A stretch of 29,851 bases of DNA from Bacillota bacterium (GTDB lineage Bacteria > Bacillota > Bacilli > Bacillales_A > Planococcaceae). The stretch is taken from assembly GCA_023405135.1 (NCBI GenBank), contig JAEXYZ010000114.1:1-29851 (forward strand), in the 5' to 3' direction. The notes under the pieces were generated by a model, which saw only the letters and a list, made by a program, of their open reading frames with translations, made no database searches and was not told where the DNA came from. Shown piece after piece: positions 14,906 to 23,496 of the stretch. Made by a program: the position numbers and the translations under genes. Each line of letters opens with the position of its first letter. Positions within the stretch are counted from its first letter, which is position 1.

Positions 14906-16261
14906 TTACGCCTCCATTAATAAAAGTTCCGGGTCACTTAGCAAACGTTTTAAATGATTTAAAGCATATTGCGCTGTGGCACCGTCGATCATGCGATGAT
15001 CAAAGCTCAATGATAATGCTAACACAGGTGCAGCTACAATTTCACCATTTTTTATTATTGGTTTCTCAGAAATTCTTCCGATTCCTAAAATTGCTACTTC
15101 AGGATGGTTAATTACAGGTGTAAACCATTGACCACCAGCAGAACCAATATTCGTAATTGAGCATGAAGCACCTTTCATCTCGTTTGGTGATAATTTGCCA
15201 TCACGAGCCTTTGTTGCTAATTCATTAATTTCAGCAGAAATGTTGAAAATTGATTTGCGATCCGCATGTTTTACAACTGGAACGAGCAAACCTTTTTCAG
15301 TATCTGCTGCAATTCCTATATTATAATAGTGTTTTTGAATAATTTCACTTGTTTCGTCATCGAATGAACGATTAAATTCAGGAAACTCTCGCAATGTAGA
15401 AACTAACGCTTTCACTACATATGGAAGATATGTTAATTTAACGCCTTTCTCTTGTGCAATATCCTTGAATTTTTTACGATGAGCAACTAATTCTGTAACG
15501 TCCACTTCATCCATTAAAGTAACATGAGGCGCAGTATGTTTAGAATGTACCATCGCTTTTGCAATCGCTTTTCGAATTCCTGAAATTTTTTCACGAGTTT
15601 CAGGGAATTCTCCTTCAAGATTTACAGGGACATTTACAGATTTCGTTTCTGTTGTTGCTTTTGCTTCTTCTTGGACGCTTGAAGTTGCACTTGTAGAAGT
15701 AGAAGCTGTACCGCCCTTCATGAAGTTTTCAATGTCTTCTTTTAAAATACGACCATTTTTCCCAGTTCCATTAACGAACTGAATATTAACACCTTGATTT
15801 CTTGCAAACTTACGAACTGAAGGCATCGCAATAATACGTTTAGTTGAAGAGGACGACTCAACAACATCAACTGTTTTACCTGGAGCTTCAGAATCACCTT
15901 GAGTCGGTGCTTTTTCTACAGGACTGCCATCTTCAGCTGTCGCTTGAACTTGGGCACTAGTTGTAGCAGTAGATTGCTCTTCTTTATGGTGATCATCACC
16001 TTTAAATTGAAGATTTTCATAACCAGGTGCGTTAATTCGGATAAGTACATCTCCTACAACCGCTACAGAACCTTCTTCGACTAAAATTTCCTCAATTGTC
16101 CCTTCTACTGGTGAAGGCATTTCCACAACTGCTTTATCGTTTTGAATTTCACATAGTACATCATCTTCTTGAATTTTGTCGCCTACTTTAACGAACCATT
16201 TTACGATTTCCCCTTCATGTATACCTTCCCCAATGTCTGGCATGCGGAATTCAAACGCCAT
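14906..16261 (-). CDS. pdhC: Dihydrolipoamide acetyltransferase (E2 of pyruvate dehydrogenase)
   Basis: A 451-residue E2 subunit that forms the core of the complex and transfers acetyl groups to CoA. One lipoyl domain occupies residues 1-76, with lipoylated Lys43 in NDKAVVEM. A flexible Ala/Thr/Ser linker follows, then the peripheral-subunit-binding domain at about 146-182 (MPSVRKFARNQGV...GRILKEDI), a second linker, and the acyltransferase domain with catalytic DHRMIDG near residue 424. The frame opens at a GTG at 16270, but the ATG at 16261 gives the canonical MAFEFRMPDIGEG start with an AAAGGGTG site 7 bases upstream, so I use that. Confidence 0.97.
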   Translation of the reverse strand: MAFEFRMPDIGEGIHEGEIVKWFVKVGDKIQEDDVLCEIQNDKAVVEMPSPVEGTIEEILVEEGSVAVVGDVLIRINAPGYENLQFKGDDHHKEEQSTATTSAQVQATAEDGSPVEKAPTQGDSEAPGKTVDVVESSSSTKRIIAMPSVRKFARNQGVNIQFVNGTGKNGRILKEDIENFMKGGTASTSTSATSSVQEEAKATTETKSVNVPVNLEGEFPETREKISGIRKAIAKAMVHSKHTAPHVTLMDEVDVTELVAHRKKFKDIAQEKGVKLTYLPYVVKALVSTLREFPEFNRSFDDETSEIIQKHYYNIGIAADTEKGLLVPVVKHADRKSIFNISAEINELATKARDGKLSPNEMKGASCSITNIGSAGGQWFTPVINHPEVAILGIGRISEKPIIKNGEIVAAPVLALSLSFDHRMIDGATAQYALNHLKRLLSDPELLLMEA

Positions 16262-16291
16262 ATCTTTCACCCTTTCCGTAATTACAAATGA

Positions 16292-17269
16292 TTAGAATGT
16301 TAATACTTTCTTCGCCGTTTCTAAAATATCTTTATAGTTTGGTAACCAAATGTTCTCTGCTTGTGGGAATGGATAAATAGTATCAGGCGCTGCCACACGT
16401 AAAACAGGTGCTTCCAAACTTAAAATTGCACGTTCTGTAATTTCTGATACAACATTTGCTGCAATACCAGCTTGCTTTTGAGCTTCTTGCACAACAATTG
16501 CACGATTTGTTTTTTCAACAGAAGCAATGATTGTTTCAATATCAAGCGGTTGAATAGTTCTTAGATCCACTACTTCAACTGAATAGCCTTCTTTTTCAAG
16601 TTCTTCAGCTGCTTTTAAACTTTCATGTACCATTAAGCCATATGCAAAGATCGATAAATCTTTCCCTTCGCGTTTAACATCTGCTTTTCCTAGAGGAATT
16701 GTATAAGCTTCTTCAGGTACTTCTTCACGAATTGAGCGGTAAAGTTTTAAATGCTCTAAGAAAATTACAGGATCATTATCTCGGATTGATGAAATTAACA
16801 AACCTTTTGCATCGTATGGAGTAGAAGGAATGACAACTTTTAATCCAGGTTGTTGTGCCATTAAACCTTCTAAACTATCAGAGTGCATTTCAGGTGTATG
16901 AACTCCACCGCCAAATGGAGAGCGAATTGTAACAGGCATGCTATAAGTATTGCCTGTACGATAACGATAACGAGCTAATTGTCCACTAATTGAATCCATT
17001 ACTTCAAAAACGAAGCCGAAAAATTGAATTTCAGGAACTGGACGGAACCCAGTTAATGATAACCCTACTGCTAAACCACCAATTCCAGATTCAGCTAGTG
17101 GTGTATCAAATACACGATCTACACCAAATTCGTTTTGAAGGCCTTCAGTAGCACGGAATACCCCACCGTTTACGCCGACGTCTTCACCGAACACTAAAAC
17201 ATTTTCATCATTTTTCAGCTCGCATCGAAGCGCATCAGTAATTGCTTGAACCATCGTCATTTGTGCCAT
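16292..17269 (-). CDS. pdhB: Pyruvate dehydrogenase E1 component, beta subunit
   Basis: A 325-residue transketolase-like subunit. The start MAQMTMVQAITDAL, the GEDVGVNGGVFRATEGL segment, the ThDP-contacting stretch around DTPLAESGIGGLAVG, and the C-terminal transketolase_C region (VVDLRTIQPLDIETI) are all present, and the length is normal. With PdhA it forms the E1 heterotetramer that decarboxylates pyruvate and acetylates lipoyl-E2. It starts 3 bases after the pdhA stop and ends about 30 bases before pdhC. Confidence 0.97.
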   Translation of the reverse strand: MAQMTMVQAITDALRCELKNDENVLVFGEDVGVNGGVFRATEGLQNEFGVDRVFDTPLAESGIGGLAVGLSLTGFRPVPEIQFFGFVFEVMDSISGQLARYRYRTGNTYSMPVTIRSPFGGGVHTPEMHSDSLEGLMAQQPGLKVVIPSTPYDAKGLLISSIRDNDPVIFLEHLKLYRSIREEVPEEAYTIPLGKADVKREGKDLSIFAYGLMVHESLKAAEELEKEGYSVEVVDLRTIQPLDIETIIASVEKTNRAIVVQEAQKQAGIAANVVSEITERAILSLEAPVLRVAAPDTIYPFPQAENIWLPNYKDILETAKKVLTF

Positions 17270-17272
17270 AGG

Positions 17273-18385
17273 TTATTTCGACTCCTTCTCTTTATAGATT
17301 TCATATTGCTCTTGTAAGTTAACAGGCATTTCTTCATACATATTTGAAATAAGGTCAGTTACTTTTTGTTTTGGTGTTTCATCAGCAAGTTTAATCGCTG
17401 CTTTAATTTCTTCTTTCGCACGTTCTATAACTTCTGTTTCTTTTTGTTCAGACCATAAACCTTTACCCTCTAAGTAGATACGGAAGCGTACGATCGGATC
17501 TTTTGCAGCCCATTCATTATCTATATCTGATGTACGGTAACGTGTTGGATCATCACCAGACATTGTATGTGGACCGTAACGGTAACACATTGTTTCAATT
17601 AACGATGGTCCTTCTCCATTTACTGCACGTTGTCTTGCATCACGTGTTGCAACATACACTGCTAACGGGTCCATACCGTCTACTAAAGAACTTGGGATAC
17701 CTGCTGCAATACCTTTTTGAGCAATTGTTTTCGCAGCAGTTTGTACTTCCCTAGGTGTTGAAATCGCGTACTGGTTATTTTGTACAATAAAGATTGCAGG
17801 TGTTTTTTGAGCTCCCGCAAAGTTTATTCCTTCATAGAAATCCCCTTGTGAAGAACCGCCGTCACCTGTATATGTGATCGCTACAGTTTTTGAACCACGT
17901 TTTTTTAGACCTAGTGCAACTCCAGCTGTTTGAACATATTGAGCACCAATAATAATTTGAGGTGGTACAACATTAACTCCTTCTGGAATTTGATTTCCTA
18001 CAAAATGTCCACGGCTAAATAAAAATGCTTTCCATAATGGAAGACCGTGCCAAATGATTTGTGGTACATCACGATAACCTGGTAAAATCCAGTCATCTTT
18101 TTCTAAAGCAAAATGAGAAGCTAATTGAGAAGCTTCCTGACCAGCAGTTGGTGCATAGAAACCAAGTCTACCTTGACGGTTAAGTGAAATTGAACGTTGA
18201 TCTAAAATTCGTGTATAAACCATTCGTGTCATCAGCTCAACTAATTCTTCATCAGATAGTTTTGGATCAGCTTCCTCGTTAACAATTTTCCCTTCTTCAT
18301 TTAATATTTGAAACATTTCGAATTGACTTTCAATTTCATTCAAAGTAGTTTTTGGATCAAATTGTTTTGAATTTTTTTCTCCCAT
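17273..18385 (-). CDS. pdhA: Pyruvate dehydrogenase E1 component, alpha subunit
   Basis: A 370-residue ThDP-dependent E1-alpha. The ThDP/Mg motif begins GDGGSSQGDFYEG and ends with NNQYAIS. The phosphorylation-loop region YGPHTMSGDDPTRYR is also present. The frame stays open up to 18484, but the ATG at 18385 (MGEKNSKQFDPKTTL) follows a GGAGAGG site and lies downstream of the promoter, so it is the start. It is the first gene of pdhABCD and is transcribed divergently from def, as in B. subtilis where defB neighbours pdhA. Confidence 0.97.
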   Translation of the reverse strand: MGEKNSKQFDPKTTLNEIESQFEMFQILNEEGKIVNEEADPKLSDEELVELMTRMVYTRILDQRSISLNRQGRLGFYAPTAGQEASQLASHFALEKDDWILPGYRDVPQIIWHGLPLWKAFLFSRGHFVGNQIPEGVNVVPPQIIIGAQYVQTAGVALGLKKRGSKTVAITYTGDGGSSQGDFYEGINFAGAQKTPAIFIVQNNQYAISTPREVQTAAKTIAQKGIAAGIPSSLVDGMDPLAVYVATRDARQRAVNGEGPSLIETMCYRYGPHTMSGDDPTRYRTSDIDNEWAAKDPIVRFRIYLEGKGLWSEQKETEVIERAKEEIKAAIKLADETPKQKVTDLISNMYEEMPVNLQEQYEIYKEKESK

Positions 18386-18455
18386 ATAGCACCTCTCCTT
18401 AATTTCTGTATTATATAATTTCACAAAAAAATTAGTACAATAACTTGTTAGATTG

Positions 18456-18484
18456 AGTATATACAAATAAAACCAATCGGTCAA
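18456..18484 (-). promoter_or_regulatory. Sigma-A promoter of the pdh operon
   Basis: On the minus strand, TTGACC (18479-18484) and TATACT (18456-18461) are separated by 17 bases. This leaves an untranslated leader of about 65 bases before pdhA. In the rest of the 390-base gap to def I see only the weaker def promoter. Confidence 0.85.
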
Positions 18485-18705
18485 TCATTGATTACCTTTT
18501 AAATCACACTTTTTTTCTCGAAAAAATTAAAATCCCATTTCCCCCATCTGTTATATATTAATATCCTAACTGTATTATAACAATTGATAAACACGCTTTA
18601 TTCGTATAATTTTGAACAATACCCACCCCCTTTTCTTTCTAATTTCATATACTGAAACAACTAATGTTTTTCATAAGAAAAAATAGTTCATTTGTGATAT
18701 TTTAA

Positions 18706-18734
18706 TTAGAAAGTAAGATCTTTTTATGTATACT
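18706..18734 (+). promoter_or_regulatory. Probable sigma-A promoter of def
   Basis: TTAGAA (18706-18711) and TATACT (18729-18734) are spaced 17 bases apart. The -35 matches at 4 of 6 positions. The leader would be about 35 bases, with AAAGGA before the def ATG. Confidence 0.45.
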
Positions 18735-18775
18735 TTTAAATACATAGTACATTTGTTTCGAAAGGAAGTTTAAAT

Positions 18776-19333
18776 ATGATTTTAATGAAAGATATTATTC
18801 GCGAGGGCCATCCCACTTTACGAAAAAGAGCTGAGGAGGTTACATTCCCCTTATCTGCCGATGACCGTCAACTTGCATCTGATTTGTTGGAGTATTTAAT
18901 TAATAGTCAAAATCCTGAGACAGCTGAAAAATATGGACTACGTTCTGGTATTGGTTTAGCAGCTAATCAAGTTAATTCATTAAAAAGAATGTTTGCGTTA
19001 CATCTAGAAGATGACAATGGTGAACTTTTAAGCTTTATTGCTATTAATCCTAAAATTGTTAGCCATTCTGTTGAAAAAACATATATTGCATCCGGTGAAG
19101 GTTGTCTTTCTGTTGACCGTCAAGTACCTGGATACGTCCCACGATATGCAAGAATTACCGTAAAGTTCTTCACAGTTGATGGTGAAGAAAAAAAACTGCG
19201 TTTAAAAGGATTACCTGCTATCGCCTTTCAACATGAATTAGATCATCTTAATGGTGTAATGTTTTATGATCATATTAATAAAGAAAATCCATTCGCCGAA
19301 ATTCCAAATTCTTGTCCATTAGAACGAGAATAA
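18776..19333 (+). CDS. def: Peptide deformylase, type II
   Basis: A 185-residue iron-type metallohydrolase that removes the N-formyl group from nascent proteins. The three motifs are intact: GIGLAANQ (58-65), EGCLS with metal ligand Cys110, and HELDH with ligands His153 and His157 and catalytic Glu154. The insertion between motifs and the length match the Gram-positive type II class (DefB/YkrB). A second ATG lies 9 bases in, but the first has the better AAAGGA spacing. Its neighbours pdhA and the YkrA-like gene match the B. subtilis defB locus. Confidence 0.95.
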   Translation: MILMKDIIREGHPTLRKRAEEVTFPLSADDRQLASDLLEYLINSQNPETAEKYGLRSGIGLAANQVNSLKRMFALHLEDDNGELLSFIAINPKIVSHSVEKTYIASGEGCLSVDRQVPGYVPRYARITVKFFTVDGEEKKLRLKGLPAIAFQHELDHLNGVMFYDHINKENPFAEIPNSCPLERE

Positions 19334-19395
19334 TCATCAAGAGCTATCTGTTATAAAAATTTTTCTGAAAAGACAGTTTTAGTAACAGATGAAAA

Positions 19396-19428
19396 GGGGA
19401 CGTCCAAATACTACCGAACGTCCCCATC
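19396..19428. terminator. Hairpin between convergent def and ykrA-like genes
   Basis: GGGGACGT (19396-19403) pairs with ACGTCCCC (19418-19425). A weaker 8-bp pair ATCTGTTA/TAACAGAT (19346-19353, 19383-19390) lies just upstream. The T-tract is short on either strand, best on the minus strand (TTTTC). It probably serves both converging transcripts. Confidence 0.55.
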
Positions 19429-19499
19429 ATTATTAACAAAATGATTTAATTATAATCTGATGCATACATTTAATCGTCTAAAATTTCATTTTATTTCAC

Positions 19500-20270
19500 T
19501 TATATAATGTTCAACTGCTTCATTACTTTTGCAAGTCCATCCCGATCGACATGATCTGCAACAACATCAGCAATTTCTTTTACTTTCTCGTGACCATTCC
19601 CCATCGCCACACCCGTTCCTACAGCTTGTAGCATTTCAATATCATTTAATCCATCTCCAAAGGCAAAAGAGTTTTCAATTGGAATGTTCATCTTTTCAAG
19701 TACTTTCTTAATACCACGTGCTTTAGAACCTGCTTTCGGAAGAATATCACAGGAATAACGATGCCAACGAACAAAATTTGCTTCAGAAAATTTATCTTTA
19801 TATAGATGCTCGTCTGCTTCCTCCATAAAGATTAACGTTTGATATACTTCATGATCTTCGTAGAAAGAAGGATTAGTAACTGGATATGGATATTTTAATG
19901 TATTTAAACTTTCTCGAATAAACTCATTCCCTTTAATAGATGCAATCATTTTTTTATCATCAAGAAACACAACTGGATGATTTCTTTCATTGCCAAACTG
20001 AATGATTTCTGCAAGATAGTTTTTTGGAATACTATCTGTAAAAATAACCTCACCTTTGTACACTACATATTGTCCGTTAAATGTTACATATGTATCAATT
20101 TCTAATTCCTCTAATACTGGTTCAATCATAAACGGTGCTCTCCCCGTTGCAATAGTAATTTCAAAACCGTTTTGTCGAGCTTGCTTTACTGCATCTAAAG
20201 CAGACTGTGGAATCCTTTTTTCATAATTATAAAGTGTTCCATCTACGTCAAAAAATAAGATATCCTTCAT
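19500..20270 (-). CDS. HAD-superfamily Cof-type phosphatase (YkrA-like)
   Basis: A 256-residue HAD hydrolase. Motif I is DVDGTL with nucleophile Asp8, motif II is in TIATGRAP, and motifs III/IV are in the Lys-rich KAGSKARGIKKVLE and FGDGLNDIEML. A C2-type cap lies between, as in Cof/YbjI-type sugar-phosphate or nucleotide phosphatases. The substrate is unknown. In B. subtilis, ykrA sits between defB and rpoY, and the same order here supports orthology. The gene ends about 75 bases from the shared hairpin. Confidence 0.88.
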   Translation of the reverse strand: MKDILFFDVDGTLYNYEKRIPQSALDAVKQARQNGFEITIATGRAPFMIEPVLEELEIDTYVTFNGQYVVYKGEVIFTDSIPKNYLAEIIQFGNERNHPVVFLDDKKMIASIKGNEFIRESLNTLKYPYPVTNPSFYEDHEVYQTLIFMEEADEHLYKDKFSEANFVRWHRYSCDILPKAGSKARGIKKVLEKMNIPIENSFAFGDGLNDIEMLQAVGTGVAMGNGHEKVKEIADVVADHVDRDGLAKVMKQLNII

Positions 20271-20295
20271 TTTAAAATCCTTTCAATGCATATTT

Positions 20296-20343
20296 ATATG
20301 TAAATGAAAAATACTTTACATATATATAAAAATTCAGTATAAT
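20296..20343 (+). promoter_or_regulatory. Strong sigma-A promoter with inverted repeat, upstream of the 23-codon gene
   Basis: TTTACA (20315-20320) and TATAAT (20338-20343) are 17 bases apart, close to consensus. A perfect 9-bp inverted repeat, ATATGTAAA (20296-20304) and TTTACATAT (20315-20323), covers the -35. It lies between the divergent YkrA-like and small-peptide genes and could be an operator. Confidence 0.7.
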
Positions 20344-20364
20344 TCACTTAAGGAGTGATGTGCC

Positions 20365-20436
20365 ATGTTAAAACGACTCAAAAAGAAAATTTTGAAACGA
20401 TTAAATGGCATCCTCGGAAAAAAATCAATTGCTTAA
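20365..20436 (+). CDS. Small cationic amphipathic peptide, 23 residues
   Basis: ATG at 20365, stop at 20434-20436. The peptide starts MLKRLKKKILKRLNGILG and ends KKSIA. Nine of 23 residues are Lys/Arg and none are acidic; Leu/Ile spaced every 3-4 residues give an amphipathic helix. An AAGGAG site lies 9 bases before the ATG, a near-consensus promoter is upstream, and a terminator overlaps the stop, so this is a compact independent transcription unit. The profile recalls membrane-acting peptides (leaderless bacteriocin-, phenol-soluble-modulin- or toxin-like) or a nucleic-acid-binding micropeptide. I do not recognise a family, and coding status rests on signals rather than homology. Confidence 0.65.
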   Translation: MLKRLKKKILKRLNGILGKKSIA

Positions 20437-20470
20437 GCCCTTCAATTTTGAAGGGCTTTTCTTTATTTTA
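20435..20470 (+). terminator. Terminator of the small-peptide gene
   Basis: AAGCCCTTCAA and TTGAAGGGCTT form a GC-centred hairpin (20435-20458) followed by TTTTCTTTATTTT. The stem begins within the stop codon. Confidence 0.9.
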
Positions 20471-20565
20471 AAGGACACGCATGATAATATAAAGGAAATG
20501 CATCATTTAATAATTTATTGATTCAACTTATCTTCATTCTACACAAGACTCTCACTCCAAATGAT

Positions 20566-20757
20566 GGTAAAATGATTGAAGTGTAGATTCAGCTACTAAA
20601 TATATGTTTGCTGGGAGAAGATAAACCCTCAGGGCAATGTCACTGATTTTGGATGATTTCGTTTATTCACATAGACCAAGCTCCATTCCGAAATCCATGT
20701 GGCATTTCGCTAAGGTAACATTGATAATATTGTGAATAAAAATGATTGCACAATAAT
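20566..20757 (+). promoter_or_regulatory. Promoter region and possible structured leader upstream of rpoY-rnjA
   Basis: An extended -10 (TGGTAAAAT, 20565-20573) could start a transcript of about 200 bases before rpoY. A proximal promoter, TTGTGA (20730-20735) 16 bases from AATAAT (20752-20757), would give a short leader instead. Between them, TGGATGATTTCG can pair imperfectly with CGAAATCCA about 35 bases later. I see no known riboswitch or T-box consensus. The gap 20471-20781 holds no gene. Confidence 0.35.
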
Positions 20758-20781
20758 GTACGTAATTAAAGGAGAGAAAAC

Positions 20782-20991
20782 ATGATTTACAAAGTTTATT
20801 ATCAAGAAAATGCAAATGAAGTACCAGTTCGCGAAAATACGAAAAGTCTTTATTTAGAAGCATCTTCTGAAAGAGAAGTCCGCGAATATTTAAAAGACCG
20901 CAATTATAACATTGAGTATATCCAATTACTTGAGGGCAATTATTTAGAGTACGAACAAAACAGCCCGGATTTCCGTTTGGAGAACGCTTAA
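20782..20991 (+). CDS. rpoY: RNA polymerase epsilon subunit
   Basis: A 69-residue protein starting MIYKVYYQENANEVPVREN, recognisable as the DUF1447/YkzG family now known as the epsilon subunit of Firmicutes RNA polymerase. Length is normal and the protein is acidic. The ATG follows AAAGGAGAG. It lies 5 bases upstream of rnjA, the conserved pairing in Bacillales, so the two are co-transcribed. Confidence 0.95.
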   Translation: MIYKVYYQENANEVPVRENTKSLYLEASSEREVREYLKDRNYNIEYIQLLEGNYLEYEQNSPDFRLENA

Positions 20992-20996
20992 TCTTT

Positions 20997-22664
20997 ATGA
21001 AATTTGTTAAAAATGATCAAGCAGCTGTTTTTGCTCTTGGCGGACTGGGCGAAATCGGCAAAAATACTTATGCAGTACAATTCCAAGATGAGATTATTGT
21101 AATCGATGCTGGAATTAAATTCCCTGAAGACGATTTGTTAGGTATTGACTATGTAATTCCTGATTATACGTATTTAGTACGTAATGCTGATAAAATTAAA
21201 GGATTATTTATAACTCATGGTCACGAAGATCATATCGGTGGTATTCCGTATTTATTACGTCAAGTGAATATCCCTGTTTATGGTGGCAAACTCGCTCTCG
21301 GATTACTACGCAACAAATTGGATGAGCATGGTTTACTTCGTACAACAAAACTAATTGAAATTAAAGAAGATGACGTAATTAAATTCAGAAAAACGTCCGT
21401 TAGTTTCTTCCGTACAACTCATAGTATTCCTGATGCTTTCGGAATTGTTGTAAAAACTCCTCCTGGAAATATAGTTCATACAGGAGACTTTAAATTTGAC
21501 TTTACTCCTGTTGGCGAACCAGCTAACTTAACAAAAATGGCTGAAATCGGTCGTGACGGTGTACTTTGCTTGTTGTCCGATAGTACTAATGCTGAAGTAC
21601 CTAACTTCACGATGTCAGAACGAAAAGTTGGAGAAAGCATCCATGATATTTTACGAAAAGTTGAAGGGCGAATAATATTTGCAACCTTCGCATCGAACAT
21701 CCATCGATTACAACAAGTTACAGATGCAGCTGCACAATATGGTCGTAAAATTGCTGTATTTGGTCGTTCAATGGACAATGCGATTTCAATTGGTCGCGAA
21801 CTAGGTTATATTACAGCGCCAAAAGAAACCTTTGTTGACGCTCAAACGATTAATCGCCTTCCTGCCAATGAAGTAATTATTTTATGTACAGGCTCTCAAG
21901 GTGAACCAATGGCTGCATTATCAAGAATTGCAAATGGTACACATCGACAAATTCAAATTCAGCCTGGTGATACAGTCGTATTTTCTTCTTCACCAATACC
22001 AGGGAATACAATGAGTGTTAATAAAATTATCAATTTATTGTTCCGTGCAGGTGCAGAAGTCATTCATGGTTCATTAAATAACATTCATACATCTGGTCAT
22101 GGTTCACAAGAAGAACAAAAATTGATGCTAAGATTAATTAAACCGAAATTCTTCATGCCAATTCATGGTGAATACCGCATGTTAAAAATGCATACAAGCT
22201 TAGCTGTAGATTGTGATGTTCCACTTGAAAATACCTTTGTCATGGAAAATGGCGATGTACTAGCTTTAAGCTCAAATAAAGCAGCAGTTGCTGGTCGCAT
22301 TCCATCTGGAGATGTCTATATTGATGGAAGTGGAATTGGAGATATTGGCAATATCGTATTACGCGACCGACGAATTCTTTCAGAAGAGGGATTAGTGATA
22401 GTTGTTGTTAGCGTTGATATGAAAAAACAAAAAATTGTTGCTGGGCCAGATATTATTTCTCGTGGTTTCGTCTATATGCGTGAATCAGGTACAATGATAA
22501 GCGAAGCACAAAAAATGTTAAATAGTCATTTAAATGACATTATAAAAGGTAAATCTACTCAGTGGACAGAGTTGAAAAATGAAATTACAGACGTTTTAGG
22601 ACCTTATCTTTTCGAAAAAACGAAACGTCGTCCAATGATTCTTCCTATTATTATGGAAGTTTAG
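20997..22664 (+). CDS. rnjA: Ribonuclease J1
   Basis: A 555-residue metallo-beta-lactamase/beta-CASP nuclease with 5'-to-3' exo- and endonuclease activity in mRNA decay. The zinc motif HGHEDHIGG has ligands H74, H76, D78 and H79; HTGDFKFD supplies further metal ligands. The beta-CASP region (for example ATFASNIHRLQQV) and the FMPIHGEYRML segment follow, with a C-terminal domain. Length is standard. A GGAG site is rather distant, and translation is probably coupled to rpoY, which ends 5 bases earlier. Confidence 0.97.
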   Translation: MKFVKNDQAAVFALGGLGEIGKNTYAVQFQDEIIVIDAGIKFPEDDLLGIDYVIPDYTYLVRNADKIKGLFITHGHEDHIGGIPYLLRQVNIPVYGGKLALGLLRNKLDEHGLLRTTKLIEIKEDDVIKFRKTSVSFFRTTHSIPDAFGIVVKTPPGNIVHTGDFKFDFTPVGEPANLTKMAEIGRDGVLCLLSDSTNAEVPNFTMSERKVGESIHDILRKVEGRIIFATFASNIHRLQQVTDAAAQYGRKIAVFGRSMDNAISIGRELGYITAPKETFVDAQTINRLPANEVIILCTGSQGEPMAALSRIANGTHRQIQIQPGDTVVFSSSPIPGNTMSVNKIINLLFRAGAEVIHGSLNNIHTSGHGSQEEQKLMLRLIKPKFFMPIHGEYRMLKMHTSLAVDCDVPLENTFVMENGDVLALSSNKAAVAGRIPSGDVYIDGSGIGDIGNIVLRDRRILSEEGLVIVVVSVDMKKQKIVAGPDIISRGFVYMRESGTMISEAQKMLNSHLNDIIKGKSTQWTELKNEITDVLGPYLFEKTKRRPMILPIIMEV

Positions 22665-22673
22665 ATTATAAAA

Positions 22674-22722
22674 AAGGGTTATCCATTCAGTGAATTACTG
22701 ATGGATAACCCTTATTTTTTTA
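22674..22722. terminator. Bidirectional terminator between rnjA and ktrC
   Basis: AAGGGTTATCCAT and ATGGATAACCCTT, extended by CAGT/ACTG, form a long stem. A T-run follows on the plus strand, and an A-run precedes it, giving T's on the minus strand. It serves the converging rnjA and ktrC transcripts. Confidence 0.9.
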
Positions 22723-22755
22723 TAGAAAAGAACACACTTCCACTATCATCATCTG

Positions 22756-23415
22756 TTAACTCATTGTTTTTTTCACAAAACGATTAATATCCACATCTGC
22801 CCCGATTACTAATAGAATATCTCCAAGCAATATTTTATCATCAGCTGCTGGGGAAATAATAATAGACTCCCCTCGTTTAATGCCAACTATATTTATCCCA
22901 TATTTCGCACGAATATCTAAATCTATTAGTGAAAATCCTGCAATTCGTTCATTTGCTTTAATCTCCATAATTGAATGCTCATCGGAAAGTTCTAAGTAAT
23001 CCAATACATTATTTGACATCATATTATTTGCAATACGAATTCCCATATCACGTTCTGGATGTACAACATGATCAGCACCAATTTTCCTTAACACTCTCGC
23101 ATGATAATCATTTTGTGCTTTTACTGTAATTTGTTGCACTCCTAAATCTTTTAAAATAAGTGTTGTTAAAATACTAGCTTGAATATTTTCACCAATCGCA
23201 ATAATAACATGTTCAAAGTTACGAATTCCTAATGATTTAATGACTTCTTCATCTGTTGTATCTGCAACGACAGCTTGAGTTGCAATTTTAGCATATTCAT
23301 CAACACGCTCAGAAGAACTATCGATTGCCAAAACATCAGCACCTAATCTAATAAGTTCTTTTACAATACTTCCTCCAAAACGCCCTAATCCTACTACGAC
23401 AAATTCTTTTCTCAT
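22756..23415 (-). CDS. ktrC: Potassium-uptake regulatory subunit KtrC (TrkA family)
   Basis: A 219-residue cytoplasmic RCK protein. The Rossmann motif GLGRFGGS (8-15) with acidic Asp32 in LAIDSS indicates nucleotide binding in the RCK_N domain. RCK_C follows at about residues 135-217, the site of c-di-AMP binding in known homologues. It should gate a KtrB/KtrD potassium channel subunit encoded elsewhere. Its position next to rnjA matches ykqB/ktrC in B. subtilis. A GGAGGG site precedes the ATG. Confidence 0.92.
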   Translation of the reverse strand: MRKEFVVVGLGRFGGSIVKELIRLGADVLAIDSSSERVDEYAKIATQAVVADTTDEEVIKSLGIRNFEHVIIAIGENIQASILTTLILKDLGVQQITVKAQNDYHARVLRKIGADHVVHPERDMGIRIANNMMSNNVLDYLELSDEHSIMEIKANERIAGFSLIDLDIRAKYGINIVGIKRGESIIISPAADDKILLGDILLVIGADVDINRFVKKTMS

Positions 23416-23496
23416 ATTAACCCTCCGTACAAGACCTCGCTTGTTCTATTTTAACTTAGTGTAGTGTCTTTGCACAAATGGTAAAAGGTTTCAGTA

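Noticed and set aside
14632..15111. 159-codon plus-strand frame opposite pdhD/pdhC
   Set aside because: It is antisense to two certain genes, has Leu/Gln/His-rich shadow composition and no ribosome binding site.
20600..20720. c-di-GMP or other known riboswitch before rpoY
   Set aside because: A short CAGGGCAA resembles part of the c-di-GMP-I consensus, but the rest of the aptamer, including the second conserved stem, is absent. No other consensus fits.
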